The notes under the pieces: generated by a model
Databases searched by the model: none
Told to the model about the DNA's origin: nothing
What the model saw: only the letters and a program-made list of their open reading frames with translations
NCBI GenBank assembly: GCA_017438525.1
Contig: JAFRVI010000033.1
Span: 1 to 42,600 of the forward strand
DNA length: 42,600 nucleotides
Direction: 5' to 3'
Source: Clostridia bacterium
GTDB lineage: Bacteria > Bacillota > Clostridia > Oscillospirales > RGIG8002
Program-made: the position numbers and the translations under genes
Part shown: in pieces, positions 34,084-42,391 of the stretch
How positions within the stretch are numbered: position 1 is the first letter of the stretch
Layout: each line of letters starts with the position of its first letter

Positions 34084-34153
34084 AGTTACAAAGAGTTACA
34101 AAAACGCCTTAAAAGTAACAAAAAGGTTACAAAACTGTAACTAATTTGTAACC
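34084..34153. repeat. Helically phased GTTACA/TGTAAC array with A-tracts
   Basis: Between the divergent trkA and lipoprotein promoters, GTTACA-like units start at 34085, 34095, 34115 (GTAACA) and 34126. Inverted TGTAAC units lie at 34136 and 34147. Spacings are 10-11 bp with one turn skipped. Each unit is followed or preceded by an A/T tract, so the DNA should be bent. The inner part, GGTTACAAA (34125-34133) with TTTGTAACC (34145-34153), forms a hairpin. It is followed by T-runs on both strands and so could also terminate transcription in either direction. Confidence 0.75.
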
Positions 34154-34171
34154 GTTTTTTTCCTTATTATG

Positions 34172-34180
34172 TGATATAAT
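34172..34180 (+). promoter_or_regulatory. Extended -10 promoter of the lipoprotein gene
   Basis: TGATATAAT is a near-perfect extended -10, 68 nt before the start. No clear -35 is present. The phased repeat array ends about 20 nt upstream. Confidence 0.6.
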
Positions 34181-34248
34181 ACGATTGTGATGGGAAACAA
34201 ATGCTTTCTGACATTATACATACAACTCTGTTTACGGAGGTAACGACA

Positions 34249-34959
34249 ATGAAAAAGCTTACAGCGATAATCCTTATTTTCGCGCTTGCGGTGCCGCTTT
34301 TGACCGCCTGCGCGAAGCCGAGCGACGCTCAAAGCGAAACCGTCGAAAGCTCTTCGCAGGGTGGGAGCGCGCTTCCGTTCGATCCGACTGTTCCGCAGAG
34401 CGTTGACAGCGGGACTTACAGCTATTATATCTACGACGGCAGCGAAATTCTGAAAGAATGGCTGGGCGGCTTCGGCATTTTGGACTATTTTTACAGGATA
34501 ACCAACTCGTCCAAAGTTGCCGAAAGAATACTCGACAGACCTATCAGGGAGTTCGGCGGCTTTGGTACGGAGTTTGTTGCGATAACGAAGGACTGCAAAC
34601 TTATTCGCTTTCCGAATATTGCCGACGTGCCTGAAGGCAAAATCACCTATCTCGGAGATGTTCCCGCTGACGCGTCTTGTTTCGCAACGAACGGCAAGGC
34701 AGCGTGTTATATGGCGGGAGAAGAACTCGTCGGCGTTTCCGTTGATGACGGCTCTGAAGTGTTCAGGCAGAAGTTTGACGGATTGAAGCAGATATATTTC
34801 GGCGATAGCGTCGGGATTGTTTGCCGGACGGACGAGCGATATTACGTTTATGATACCGAAAAACGGCAGATCGTATTCACGGGCGTTAAGTTAAGCGAAC
34901 AGACGTGGGAAAATGAGGCAGTTTACGAATTGGATAAATACTTTGGTAAAGCCGATTAA
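34249..34959 (+). CDS. Predicted lipoprotein of unknown function
   Basis: This 236-residue exported lipoprotein has signal peptide KKLTAIILIFALAVPLLTA and lipobox Cys21 (LTAC). A Ser/Gln/Glu-rich linker follows. The mature part has repeated short strands around motifs such as FGTEFVAITKDCKLIRF, GEELVGVSVDDGSEVFR and RYYVYDTEKRQIVF, reminiscent of beta-propeller or PQQ-like repeats. No family was recognised. GGAGG lies 8 nt before the ATG at 34249. It is monocistronic, with its own terminator, and divergent from the potassium operon. Confidence 0.85.
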   Translation: MKKLTAIILIFALAVPLLTACAKPSDAQSETVESSSQGGSALPFDPTVPQSVDSGTYSYYIYDGSEILKEWLGGFGILDYFYRITNSSKVAERILDRPIREFGGFGTEFVAITKDCKLIRFPNIADVPEGKITYLGDVPADASCFATNGKAACYMAGEELVGVSVDDGSEVFRQKFDGLKQIYFGDSVGIVCRTDERYYVYDTEKRQIVFTGVKLSEQTWENEAVYELDKYFGKAD

Positions 34960-34975
34960 CGATACTCGCTTCCGC

Positions 34976-35011
34976 AAAAAAGCCGCTGCTCGATTGAGCA
35001 GCGGCTTTTTT
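34976..35011. terminator. Bidirectional terminator between lipoprotein and GH38-like genes
   Basis: AGCCGCTGCTC (34981-34991) and GAGCAGCGGCT (34996-35006) pair perfectly around GATT. They are flanked by A6 and T6. Confidence 0.93.
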
Positions 35012-35025
35012 CGTATCTTTTCGTT

Positions 35026-37896
35026 TTATCTCACAAACTTGAGCGTGAGGATCTTCTTCGGCGCGATCTCGAAATCGACGAAGCCGTCCTTGCCGATCGC
35101 AAGCTCGGATTCGGGAAGTTCTTCGAGCGTTACGACGCTGCACTTGCTCCACATCCTGCCGTCGTAGGGGGGCAGATACCACTCCGCCGCCTCTCTCTCG
35201 CAGGGGGACTGCGGCGCTTCGATCGGCGCGCGCCCCTTGTTGAGCCGGATGGCGTTCTTGATCGTCTTGTCGGAGTAGTTGAAGAGTCTGACGACGTAGC
35301 CCTCCTCGTCCTCGCTCTGTTTTACGGCGCTGACGTTGAGGTTCTCTTCCTTCAGCTCGAGGAAGGAGTGCGTCATCGGGTTCTTGCCGCCGTCCTTCGG
35401 CGCGATCTGCGCGAGCGAAGGATCGAGGGTGAAACGCTCGGACATCTGCCATACCTTCGCCTTCTCGTAATCGCCGGTGTAGGGGTAGAAGGCGTATTTG
35501 AAGGTGTGCTTGCCGAGGCACTGGGAGCCCTTGTCGATCTGGCTGTAATCCTGCATCGAGCAGACGCAGATGCGCAGCGGGAAGGCGCGCAGCAGCGTCA
35601 GGTACATCGTGCGGTCCTTGTCGGCGTCGTCGACTTCGTACGCTTTCAGGCCGAAGTTGAGCAGCGCTACGCCGTCCTTGCCGTCGTGCATCGTGACGAA
35701 GGAGTTCATAGGATGCTCGGTCATCGGCAGCTCGTCATAGAGCGAATAGTCGAGCTTCGCGGTCTGGCGCTTGACGATATCGAACTGTCCCTGCGCATAG
35801 ACGCTGTCGCTCACTATGCCGGTGGGGAAGCCGACCTGCAGGTAGTGATCCTCGGCGCGGTTGTTGACCGTGGTCTCTATGGCGACGTACTTGGCGCCCT
35901 TATGCAGCGTGATGACGCTGTCGATGGAAACGGGCACGAGGTGCGGGCTTCTCTTCTTGTCGCCTTCGCCGCGGGATTCGGGCAGCATCCAGTCTAGCGT
36001 TACGCGGAACGCCGTTTCAAGCTTGCCGCTGCGATAGACGGAGACCTTCGGAGTCTCGGTGAGGGTGGTGAAGACCTCTTCCTGCTCGACCGTGAAGTGC
36101 TCCCACGGATTGGCGATCTCGGAGGAATCCTTGAAGAAGCCGAGGTTTTTGTATTCTCTGCCGTTCTCCTTGTTGATGACGTTGAACGTGCCGTTGGAGT
36201 TCATCGAAACGATGAGATATTCATTCTCCATCGTGGTCGGGGAGGTGAGCATCGTTTCGGGAGTCGTCTTTCTCTCGCCGGCCTTGACGGTCACGAGCTT
36301 GAGCGTCTTATAGCCCATCGCGGGGATATCGGCGACTTCAAGGCGGATCTCATATTGCTCGGTCGGGATGACGTTGGGCGAGTCATGCATAAACTGGACG
36401 ACCTGCTCGTTGGCGCGGTTGGTGGAAACGAGCTGATATGCGAGCTCCTTGCCGTCCTCGTCGTAGATGTGGAACGCCTGGCCCTTGTCGTTCTTCGGCC
36501 AGGGGCGCAGCTCGACTCTCGCTTCAACGACCTCGGTGCGCTTGAAGGGCGCGGGGTTGTAGACGACGATGGCGCTGTCGTCCTCGGAGAAGCCCTCGAG
36601 CTTGATGTCGCCGGCGACGTCGATGAACGCGCGCTCATAGACGCAGCTGCTGATCTCGCGGGACTGCTTGAAGCGCGCCATGACGTCGTCCGCGACGACG
36701 TCGCGGCTGCAGGCGCCGATGCTGTCGTGTCCGTGATTCTGGAGCAGGTAGTTATAAGCCAGCGCGATGAAGTTCTTCGGATACGCGGCTCCGCAGAGCG
36801 CGGCGAAGACCGCGAGCGGCTCGGCGTAGTTGGTTAAGTCGCGCTCGGTGCGGAAGTTTGACTGCTTGATATACATTCTCGCGGAGCAGACCCAGCCCAT
36901 CAGCGGCGAAACGCTGCCCTTGGTGGAGGGCCTTCTCATCTCGCCCTTGATGAGCGTGGACTTGGGATCGAAGTTCTCGATGACCGCGTCCTCGAACTCC
37001 TTGAGGGAGGAGAAGAAAACGTCGCATTCGGGGAGCTTGTCGTTGAGGTCCTTGACCATCCTGACTTCGCGGGCGTCCGGGAAGGAGGAGTCGTGGCTCT
37101 CGGACCAGAAGCGGTGGTTGGTCGTCCATTCGCCGTCCTGCTCTTTAAGGGCGTTCTTTCCGGCTTCCTCGACTCTCTCGGTGAAGTATTTATAGAAAGG
37201 ATGGGTATACTGCATATCCATCGGGTGACGCTCGGAGTCGATGAACTTGAAGACGCCGTTGGTGCTGTCCCACTTGAAGACGCGGTTGTTTACGTCGTCT
37301 ACGTTGAAGTACACCGGGCGGTGGACGACGTACCAGACGTTATAGCGCGGGCGGGTGGCGAGACGGGAGGCGTAGATGCGCGTGCCGTCGGCGCCTTCCC
37401 AGAAGAATTCGGACTTCGGCGCGACGTAGGGGTTGAGTCCGCGGTAGAAGGAGGCGAAGCGGATCCCGAAGCCGCTGTAGATCTGCGGCATCTGCGAGAT
37501 CTGGCCCCAGCCGAAGGGGGAGTAGCCGGTCTTGCTGACCGCGCCCATCTCCTTGCCGATCTTATGGCCGAGCAGCAGGTTGCGGATAAGGGATTCGCCG
37601 CCGACGCAGAACTCGTCCGGCAGGCAGAACCACGGGCCGATGGCTATGCGGCCTTCGCGGACGTACTTCTGGAATCTTTCCTTCTTCTCCGGATATACCT
37701 CGAGGTAATCCTGGACGGGCATCGTCTGCGAGTCGAGGTGGAAGTGCTTGTAGTCGGGATTCTTGTCAAGGATGTCGAAAAGCAGGTCGAGCATCTGGCC
37801 CAGCATGAACTGGGTGCGTCTGGCGGAGTAGCGCCATTCTCTGTCCCAATGGGTGTTGGGGATAAAGTGGCACTGGATCTTCTGATTCTTGTCCAT
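35026..37896 (-). CDS. GH38 (alpha-mannosidase) family protein lacking the canonical nucleophile Asp
   Basis: This 956-residue cytoplasmic protein (no signal peptide) has GH38 architecture. It carries the N-terminal zinc motif THWDREW (His16, Asp18), LDSQTMPVQDYLEVYPEK, GPWFCLPDEFCVGGESLIRN and NHGHDSIGACSRD (near 388). A large C-terminal beta domain follows. In ordinary GH38 enzymes the nucleophile and third zinc ligand is the Asp of a PDxFG motif before QMPQI. Here residues 124-139 read GYSPFGWGQISQMPQI, placing Phe128 at that position. So the family is sure but mannosidase activity is not. It is translated 12 nt after the HAD gene. AAGGAG precedes the ATG. Confidence 0.85.
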   Translation of the reverse strand: MDKNQKIQCHFIPNTHWDREWRYSARRTQFMLGQMLDLLFDILDKNPDYKHFHLDSQTMPVQDYLEVYPEKKERFQKYVREGRIAIGPWFCLPDEFCVGGESLIRNLLLGHKIGKEMGAVSKTGYSPFGWGQISQMPQIYSGFGIRFASFYRGLNPYVAPKSEFFWEGADGTRIYASRLATRPRYNVWYVVHRPVYFNVDDVNNRVFKWDSTNGVFKFIDSERHPMDMQYTHPFYKYFTERVEEAGKNALKEQDGEWTTNHRFWSESHDSSFPDAREVRMVKDLNDKLPECDVFFSSLKEFEDAVIENFDPKSTLIKGEMRRPSTKGSVSPLMGWVCSARMYIKQSNFRTERDLTNYAEPLAVFAALCGAAYPKNFIALAYNYLLQNHGHDSIGACSRDVVADDVMARFKQSREISSCVYERAFIDVAGDIKLEGFSEDDSAIVVYNPAPFKRTEVVEARVELRPWPKNDKGQAFHIYDEDGKELAYQLVSTNRANEQVVQFMHDSPNVIPTEQYEIRLEVADIPAMGYKTLKLVTVKAGERKTTPETMLTSPTTMENEYLIVSMNSNGTFNVINKENGREYKNLGFFKDSSEIANPWEHFTVEQEEVFTTLTETPKVSVYRSGKLETAFRVTLDWMLPESRGEGDKKRSPHLVPVSIDSVITLHKGAKYVAIETTVNNRAEDHYLQVGFPTGIVSDSVYAQGQFDIVKRQTAKLDYSLYDELPMTEHPMNSFVTMHDGKDGVALLNFGLKAYEVDDADKDRTMYLTLLRAFPLRICVCSMQDYSQIDKGSQCLGKHTFKYAFYPYTGDYEKAKVWQMSERFTLDPSLAQIAPKDGGKNPMTHSFLELKEENLNVSAVKQSEDEEGYVVRLFNYSDKTIKNAIRLNKGRAPIEAPQSPCEREAAEWYLPPYDGRMWSKCSVVTLEELPESELAIGKDGFVDFEIAPKKILTLKFVR

Positions 37897-37908
37897 GTTC
37901 GTTTCTCC

Positions 37909-38904
37909 TTATCCTTTGATTATATTCATTATTTCGGCGAAGGAATCGGTGTAGTGCGAGCAGAGCGCTTTAGTGCCGCTGGATTCGATGTTGCCTCCGG
38001 AAATGCCGATGGTGGCGTAGCTCGCGAGCCGGATGGAGCAGGCGCCGGCGCCGCTGTCCTCGATGCCGACGACGTGAGCGCGCTCGGCGAAGGGGATGTT
38101 AAGACCGACGACGCAGGTCTCGGAGTAGAGCCACGGATGCGGCTTCGGCGAAAGCTCGCCGAGCGTTCCGACGCTGCCTTTGCGGAGCGGGAAGCCGGCG
38201 GAAATTATCGCGTCGTAGAAATCCTTCGGATCGCCCATCTTCAGCGTCTTGAACGCAGAGAGGATCTCGGGCCACGCTTTTTCGTAGAGGCCGGAGGTTA
38301 CGAGGCCGATCTTGACGCCCATATCCTTCAGCTCGTAGAGGAAATCCTTGAGCCCGGGGGTGGGGACGAATGCGTTTTCTCTGCCGCGGCCTTCCATGAT
38401 CTCCTGCATCTCTCTGTGAGTATGCTCGAAGTAGAAGTTTCTCGCGTCCTCGAGCTTCTTGTCGGGGCAGTACTTGTTGATGCAGTACTTCAGATGTTCC
38501 GAAACGCTGTGGCCGGAAACGTAGGGGAGGTCCGCCTCCTCGAGCTCGAACTTCGGATTGCCGAGCAGACTCGCGACGGAAAGCTGTATGATCCAGATCC
38601 AGAACTCCTCGCTGCGGACGGAGGTTCCGTCGAGGTCCATAAGGACCGCTTTCAGCGGGCGCTCGATGGATACGGGGTAAACGGGATAATAGACCGGGAA
38701 CGCGATCGCGGATTTGACGCAGGCGAGAGTCTGGTTTCCGAAGGAAACGAACTCGACCTTGCGGTCGCCGGTCGCGGCGATCTCCTCGACGCCGTTGACG
38801 CCGCGGGTGTAGCGTCCGTCGCTGGTCTGTTCCATTCTGATGAGACCCGCGTCGGCGCTGAAGGTTCCCAGATCGGGAAGAAAAATAGGTTTGATTTCAC
38901 TCAT
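37909..38904 (-). CDS. HAD-superfamily hydrolase with an unusual N-terminal extension
   Basis: This 331-residue protein has a C-terminal HAD domain of the beta-phosphoglucomutase/phosphatase class. It has DLDGT (Asp90, Asp92), VTSG, the Lys of SPKPHPWLY and GIEDSGAG. A helical cap (EEFWIWIIQLSVASLL onward) follows motif I. The first ~85 residues (IFLPDLGTFSADAGLIRMEQ to SIERPLKAV) are not part of a usual HAD fold and I do not recognise them. It probably acts on a sugar phosphate or phosphosugar in the same pathway as the GH38-like protein. AAAGGA lies 11 nt before the ATG at 38904, and an ATG at 38916 overlaps that site. It heads the two-gene operon. Confidence 0.85.
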   Translation of the reverse strand: MSEIKPIFLPDLGTFSADAGLIRMEQTSDGRYTRGVNGVEEIAATGDRKVEFVSFGNQTLACVKSAIAFPVYYPVYPVSIERPLKAVLMDLDGTSVRSEEFWIWIIQLSVASLLGNPKFELEEADLPYVSGHSVSEHLKYCINKYCPDKKLEDARNFYFEHTHREMQEIMEGRGRENAFVPTPGLKDFLYELKDMGVKIGLVTSGLYEKAWPEILSAFKTLKMGDPKDFYDAIISAGFPLRKGSVGTLGELSPKPHPWLYSETCVVGLNIPFAERAHVVGIEDSGAGACSIRLASYATIGISGGNIESSGTKALCSHYTDSFAEIMNIIKG

Positions 38905-38970
38905 AGGTTTTACCATCCTTTGCCGGAGTTGGCAGAATGTCCTTTTTACAATCTGCCTTATATATTGACT

Positions 38971-38999
38971 ATTATAATTCTATGTTATAGAAATGTAAA
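38971..38999 (-). promoter_or_regulatory. Promoter of the HAD-GH38 operon with operator-like palindrome
   Basis: On the minus strand TTTACA (38994-38999) and TATAAT (38971-38976) have a 17-nt spacer. The spacer is almost filled by the palindrome TTCTAT-GTT-ATAGAA (38978-38992), a likely repressor site. Confidence 0.75.
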
Positions 39000-39012
39000 G
39001 AGTGTTTTTTAC

Positions 39013-39030
39013 AAAATAAGCGATTATTTT
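39013..39030. repeat. Small inverted repeat in the divergent intergenic region
   Basis: AAAATAA (39013-39019) and TTATTTT (39024-39030) flank GCGA. It lies about midway between the divergent HAD and phosphoesterase promoters. Its function is unknown. Confidence 0.45.
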
Positions 39031-39093
39031 CAGAAAATTTTCCAATATCTTGCGGTAGAAGACTCGATTTTCGCTCTTTGTTATTGTATTTGA

Positions 39094-39122
39094 TTGACAA
39101 GACGCAGCGCGTATGTTATAAT
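39094..39122 (+). promoter_or_regulatory. Consensus sigma-A promoter of the phosphoesterase gene
   Basis: TTGACA (39094-39099) and TATAAT (39117-39122) have a 17-nt spacer, a full consensus match. Confidence 0.92.
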
Positions 39123-39158
39123 TATGGAAACAAATATGCGCATAAAGGAGTGATTCTA

Positions 39159-41684
39159 ATGAGTGTAAAGAAAAGTGCTATGAGAGCATTGTCAATCGTT
39201 CTATGCCTGGCTATGTTTGCCGGAATCGGATTCACACGCTTCACGATGAGCGCTTCCGCAGATGCGCTTGTCAGGGTCGTTAACGGCAAGGCGCTCATGT
39301 CGTCTTCTGTTACATTCATTCAAGCATATATCGACTGCGAAAAAGACGTATCAACGGAGGTGAGTTTTTTCGCGGCGACCGGACTTGACGTTTACGGTTT
39401 CTCTTCCTACTACGGCGGAGACGTAGACAACGTAAAGTCCGATCCTTCCGAAACGCATCTGACCGGCACCGACGGAGATTATTACGTTACATGGACGAAT
39501 GACCGCTCTTTGAATCCTTATCAGGCGTTTGAAGCTGATGTTTCGGGTATCGTTGGCAACATCATCATAGGATATGACGGCAAACTCCACGATACGGATA
39601 CCAATGGTTCGATAATACTCCAAGTATGGAGCCCTGCCGAGAATAAGTATATTAAAATGGATGAATGCGGAGTCGTGAGCGGCACGGGTGTCCCTGCCGG
39701 CTCGGTATCGGTATGTGCGGAAATAAACGCGGCTGAGTATTCTGAGAACGGCATCGTCAGGTACAGAGTCGTTCTGCCGACCGACGCAGCTTATAAGTGG
39801 ATTTATACACGTCACGCAACAGTGGGGCAAGTAGACGAAAGCACGCAGTACGGCACTACAAAAACGCGGACTAAGCCCGGCAACGCTTCCTTGAATTATA
39901 AAGGCGAAGTTGTTCCCGGAATGTGCTTCTGCGTGAAGACGGAGACCGACGCCGGATACGGATATTCGATGATATTCCCGTTCAGCTCTGAAAACACCGC
40001 GCAGTCTCAGCTTGCTCACTTCAACGTTAACTTTAACGGCGACGCCTGCACGACGCGCAACATGAGCTGGGTTTCCAAAAACGACCTCGCTGCCGCTGTG
40101 GTTCAGGTCGTGCCTTACGGCAAGCTCGACCCCGATTTCACCAATGCGAGAACCTATACCGGCAAAAAAGACAGGATAAAGAACGCCGAGAAACCCTACG
40201 GCTTCTACGTCACCGTCGACGACCTCGAGCCCGATACTGAATACTGGTACCGTTACGGCGACGGGAATAGTGTTTGGTCTTCACCGTGCTATTTGCGTAC
40301 CGATGACGGCGACGCGCACTTTTCGTTCATGATGAGCGGAGATCCGCAGTCTTACACCGACAGCACCGATGAAGCGCAGATCGAAAAGGTGTTCGGACAG
40401 TACAGGCAGGTCGGTTATTCTTTTAATGAAGCGAAACGCACCACCGGCGCGGAGTTTATGGTCGTGTGCGGTGACGAAAGCGACCACGGCAACTATGAGT
40501 CTTGCTGGGATTGGTACTATGACAAAAACCAGACGTTCTACCGATCTTCGACGCTTGCGCCGACGATGGGCAACCATGACAGCTGGGGGTGGGATATGTG
40601 GCTTGCGAATCACTTCCTTTCGGACCCCGATACCGGCGAACGGGGAAGTTACTGTTCGTTTGACTACGGCAACGCTCACTTCATTATCCTTAACGGCAAT
40701 ATAGCCGAGGCAAATAACAGAAGGGCGATGCGCGATAAGGAATACGCGTGGCTCATAAGAGACCTTGAAGAGCACAAGGACGCTGACTTCAAATTTATAA
40801 TCGAGCACCAGGGTATGTATTCGTATCCGGTGCATACAAACGAGGCGGAAACTGTCGAAATCCGTTCTATCCTCGTGCCGATAATAGACGAATACGGAGT
40901 AGACTTCATGATGCAGGGGCACGATCACATCTGGCTCCGCACGAGCTCTATGGAAGGCGGCAGAAATGTTTCCCCCGGCAACACGACGACGATAACCGAT
41001 ATCGTCACCGGAGATACCTACATCGTGGATCCGCAGGGAACGACCTACTGCAACGGCGGCTCGCTGACGGGCAGTAAGTATCACAATCCGAACCCCGCGA
41101 ACTTTCTGACGCTTATTTCCGTTGCCTGTGCCGCTCAGCCCAATATGCCGACTTATAACACCTTTGAGATCGACGGGGGCAAGCTGAAGTTCAAGGGCTG
41201 GGCTTTCAACAAGTCGACAGGCGTGATTTCGAGGATCGGCCAGTATTCGCATTACGGCAATGAAACAGATGGCTACAGCATAGTCAAGACTTCCTACTAC
41301 ACTAAGATCAATAACCGCATAAACGCGCTTCCCGAAACGCTGACGCTTGAGGACAGGGAAGAGGTCCTCGCGCTCAAAAAGATGTGCGACGCCGAGAGCG
41401 AAACGTTCCTTGACGCTTACGTTCCGGACGCGGGAAAACTCGCGGCAGCTTATGAAACCGTCGAGCAGCTTTATCAGGATTCGATAATCAAAGGAGACCT
41501 TGACGGAGACGGCGAAGTGACCGTAGCGGACGCGCTTGCCGCGCTTCGTGTTGCCGTTGGTCTTGCGGATCAGCCCGAAGGCGACGCGCTTATCGTTGCC
41601 GACGTCGACTGCGACGGTGAAGTGACTGTTTCCGACGCGCTTCACATTCTCCGTTTTGTCGCAAAACTCGTTGACGAGCTGTAA
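39159..41684 (+). CDS. Secreted metallophosphoesterase with C-terminal dockerin
   Basis: This 841-residue exported protein starts with a signal peptide (about 1-32, AMRALSIVLCLAMFAGIGF, SASA). An uncharacterised N-terminal domain (about 35-280) and a purple-acid-phosphatase-like Fn3 domain (near 300-390, ending DDLEPDTEYWYRYGDG) follow. The calcineurin-type catalytic domain has GDPQ (around 394), VVCGDESDH, MGNHD (around 470), EHQGMYS and QGHDHIW (around 586). The last ~60 residues form a type I dockerin: two calcium loops, DLDGDGEVTVADALAALR and DVDCDGEVTVSDALHILR. Dockerins dock to cohesins, so it probably joins an extracellular complex. AAAGGAG precedes the ATG at 39159. No cohesin gene is in the window. 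Confidence 0.92.
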   Translation: MSVKKSAMRALSIVLCLAMFAGIGFTRFTMSASADALVRVVNGKALMSSSVTFIQAYIDCEKDVSTEVSFFAATGLDVYGFSSYYGGDVDNVKSDPSETHLTGTDGDYYVTWTNDRSLNPYQAFEADVSGIVGNIIIGYDGKLHDTDTNGSIILQVWSPAENKYIKMDECGVVSGTGVPAGSVSVCAEINAAEYSENGIVRYRVVLPTDAAYKWIYTRHATVGQVDESTQYGTTKTRTKPGNASLNYKGEVVPGMCFCVKTETDAGYGYSMIFPFSSENTAQSQLAHFNVNFNGDACTTRNMSWVSKNDLAAAVVQVVPYGKLDPDFTNARTYTGKKDRIKNAEKPYGFYVTVDDLEPDTEYWYRYGDGNSVWSSPCYLRTDDGDAHFSFMMSGDPQSYTDSTDEAQIEKVFGQYRQVGYSFNEAKRTTGAEFMVVCGDESDHGNYESCWDWYYDKNQTFYRSSTLAPTMGNHDSWGWDMWLANHFLSDPDTGERGSYCSFDYGNAHFIILNGNIAEANNRRAMRDKEYAWLIRDLEEHKDADFKFIIEHQGMYSYPVHTNEAETVEIRSILVPIIDEYGVDFMMQGHDHIWLRTSSMEGGRNVSPGNTTTITDIVTGDTYIVDPQGTTYCNGGSLTGSKYHNPNPANFLTLISVACAAQPNMPTYNTFEIDGGKLKFKGWAFNKSTGVISRIGQYSHYGNETDGYSIVKTSYYTKINNRINALPETLTLEDREEVLALKKMCDAESETFLDAYVPDAGKLAAAYETVEQLYQDSIIKGDLDGDGEVTVADALAALRVAVGLADQPEGDALIVADVDCDGEVTVSDALHILRFVAKLVDEL

Positions 41685-41719
41685 TAATCGTTAATTAGCA
41701 AAATAATGTAAAAATTATC

Positions 41720-41748
41720 TTGCAATTATCGAGTTTATGTCTTAAAAT
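41720..41748 (+). promoter_or_regulatory. sigma-A promoter of efp
   Basis: TTGCAA (41720-41725) and TAAAAT (41743-41748) have a 17-nt spacer. Confidence 0.75.
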
Positions 41749-41777
41749 AAAAATATACTGATTATGGAGGAATGCAA

Positions 41778-42341
41778 ATGCTTTCAGCAGGAGATTTCAG
41801 AAACGGCGTAACCTTTGAACTGGACGGCGACGTAATGCAGGTCGTTGAGTTCCAGCACGTTAAGCCCGGCAAGGGCGCTGCTTTCGTGCGCACGAAGATG
41901 AAGAACGTCATCACCGGCGCCGTCACCGAGCGCAGCTTCAACCCCACGGAGAAATTTGAAAACGCCTACGTCGAGCGCAAGGATATGGAATATCTTTACA
42001 ACGACGGCGACCTTTACTACTTCATGGACGGCGAGACCTATGAGCAGGTTCCGATCAGCAAGAATATACTCTCTGACAACTTCAAGTTCGTCAAGGAGAA
42101 TATGGTCTGCAAGATCGTTTCCTACAAGGGCAACGTTTTCTCCGTCGAGCCGCCGCTGTTCGTTGAGCTCGAAGTCACCGAGACAGAGCCCGGCGTCAAG
42201 GGCGACACCGCCACCAACGTCACCAAGCCCGCTACGCTCGAAACCGGCGCGGCGATCAAGGTCCCGCTGTTCATCAACGAGGGCGACGTGATCAAAATCG
42301 ATACCAGAACGAGCGAATATCTGCAGCGCGTCCAGGGTTGA
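41778..42341 (+). CDS. efp: Translation elongation factor P
   Basis: EF-P relieves ribosome stalling at polyproline stretches. The 187 residues show the three beta domains. The loop [17 protein letters not shown] places Lys32 at the tip, the residue modified in Bacillus by 5-aminopentanol. The end, [18 protein letters not shown], is the family signature. GGAGG (41766-41770) is 7 nt before the ATG at 41778. An in-frame ATG at 41772 is too close. A CD1247-like gene follows after 50 nt with no terminator between. Confidence 0.97.
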   Translation: MLSAGDFRNGVTFELDGDVMQVVEFQHVKPGKGAAFVRTKMKNVITGAVTERSFNPTEKFENAYVERKDMEYLYNDGDLYYFMDGETYEQVPISKNILSDNFKFVKENMVCKIVSYKGNVFSVEPPLFVELEVTETEPGVKGDTATNVTKPATLETGAAIKVPLFINEGDVIKIDTRTSEYLQRVQG

Positions 42342-42391
42342 CGATTCGATTTTATAGGGTTACAATACTTGAAAATAAAGGAGTTATAATT

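Noticed and set aside
37093-39093. 666-codon plus-strand open frame over the GH38-like and HAD genes
   Set aside because: It spans two clear genes, the intergenic region and both promoters, shows no domain, and is a codon-bias shadow.
40281-41645. 454-codon antisense frame over the phosphoesterase
   Set aside because: The plus-strand frame has signal peptide, phosphoesterase and dockerin motifs. The antisense translation is low-complexity Val/Arg-rich.
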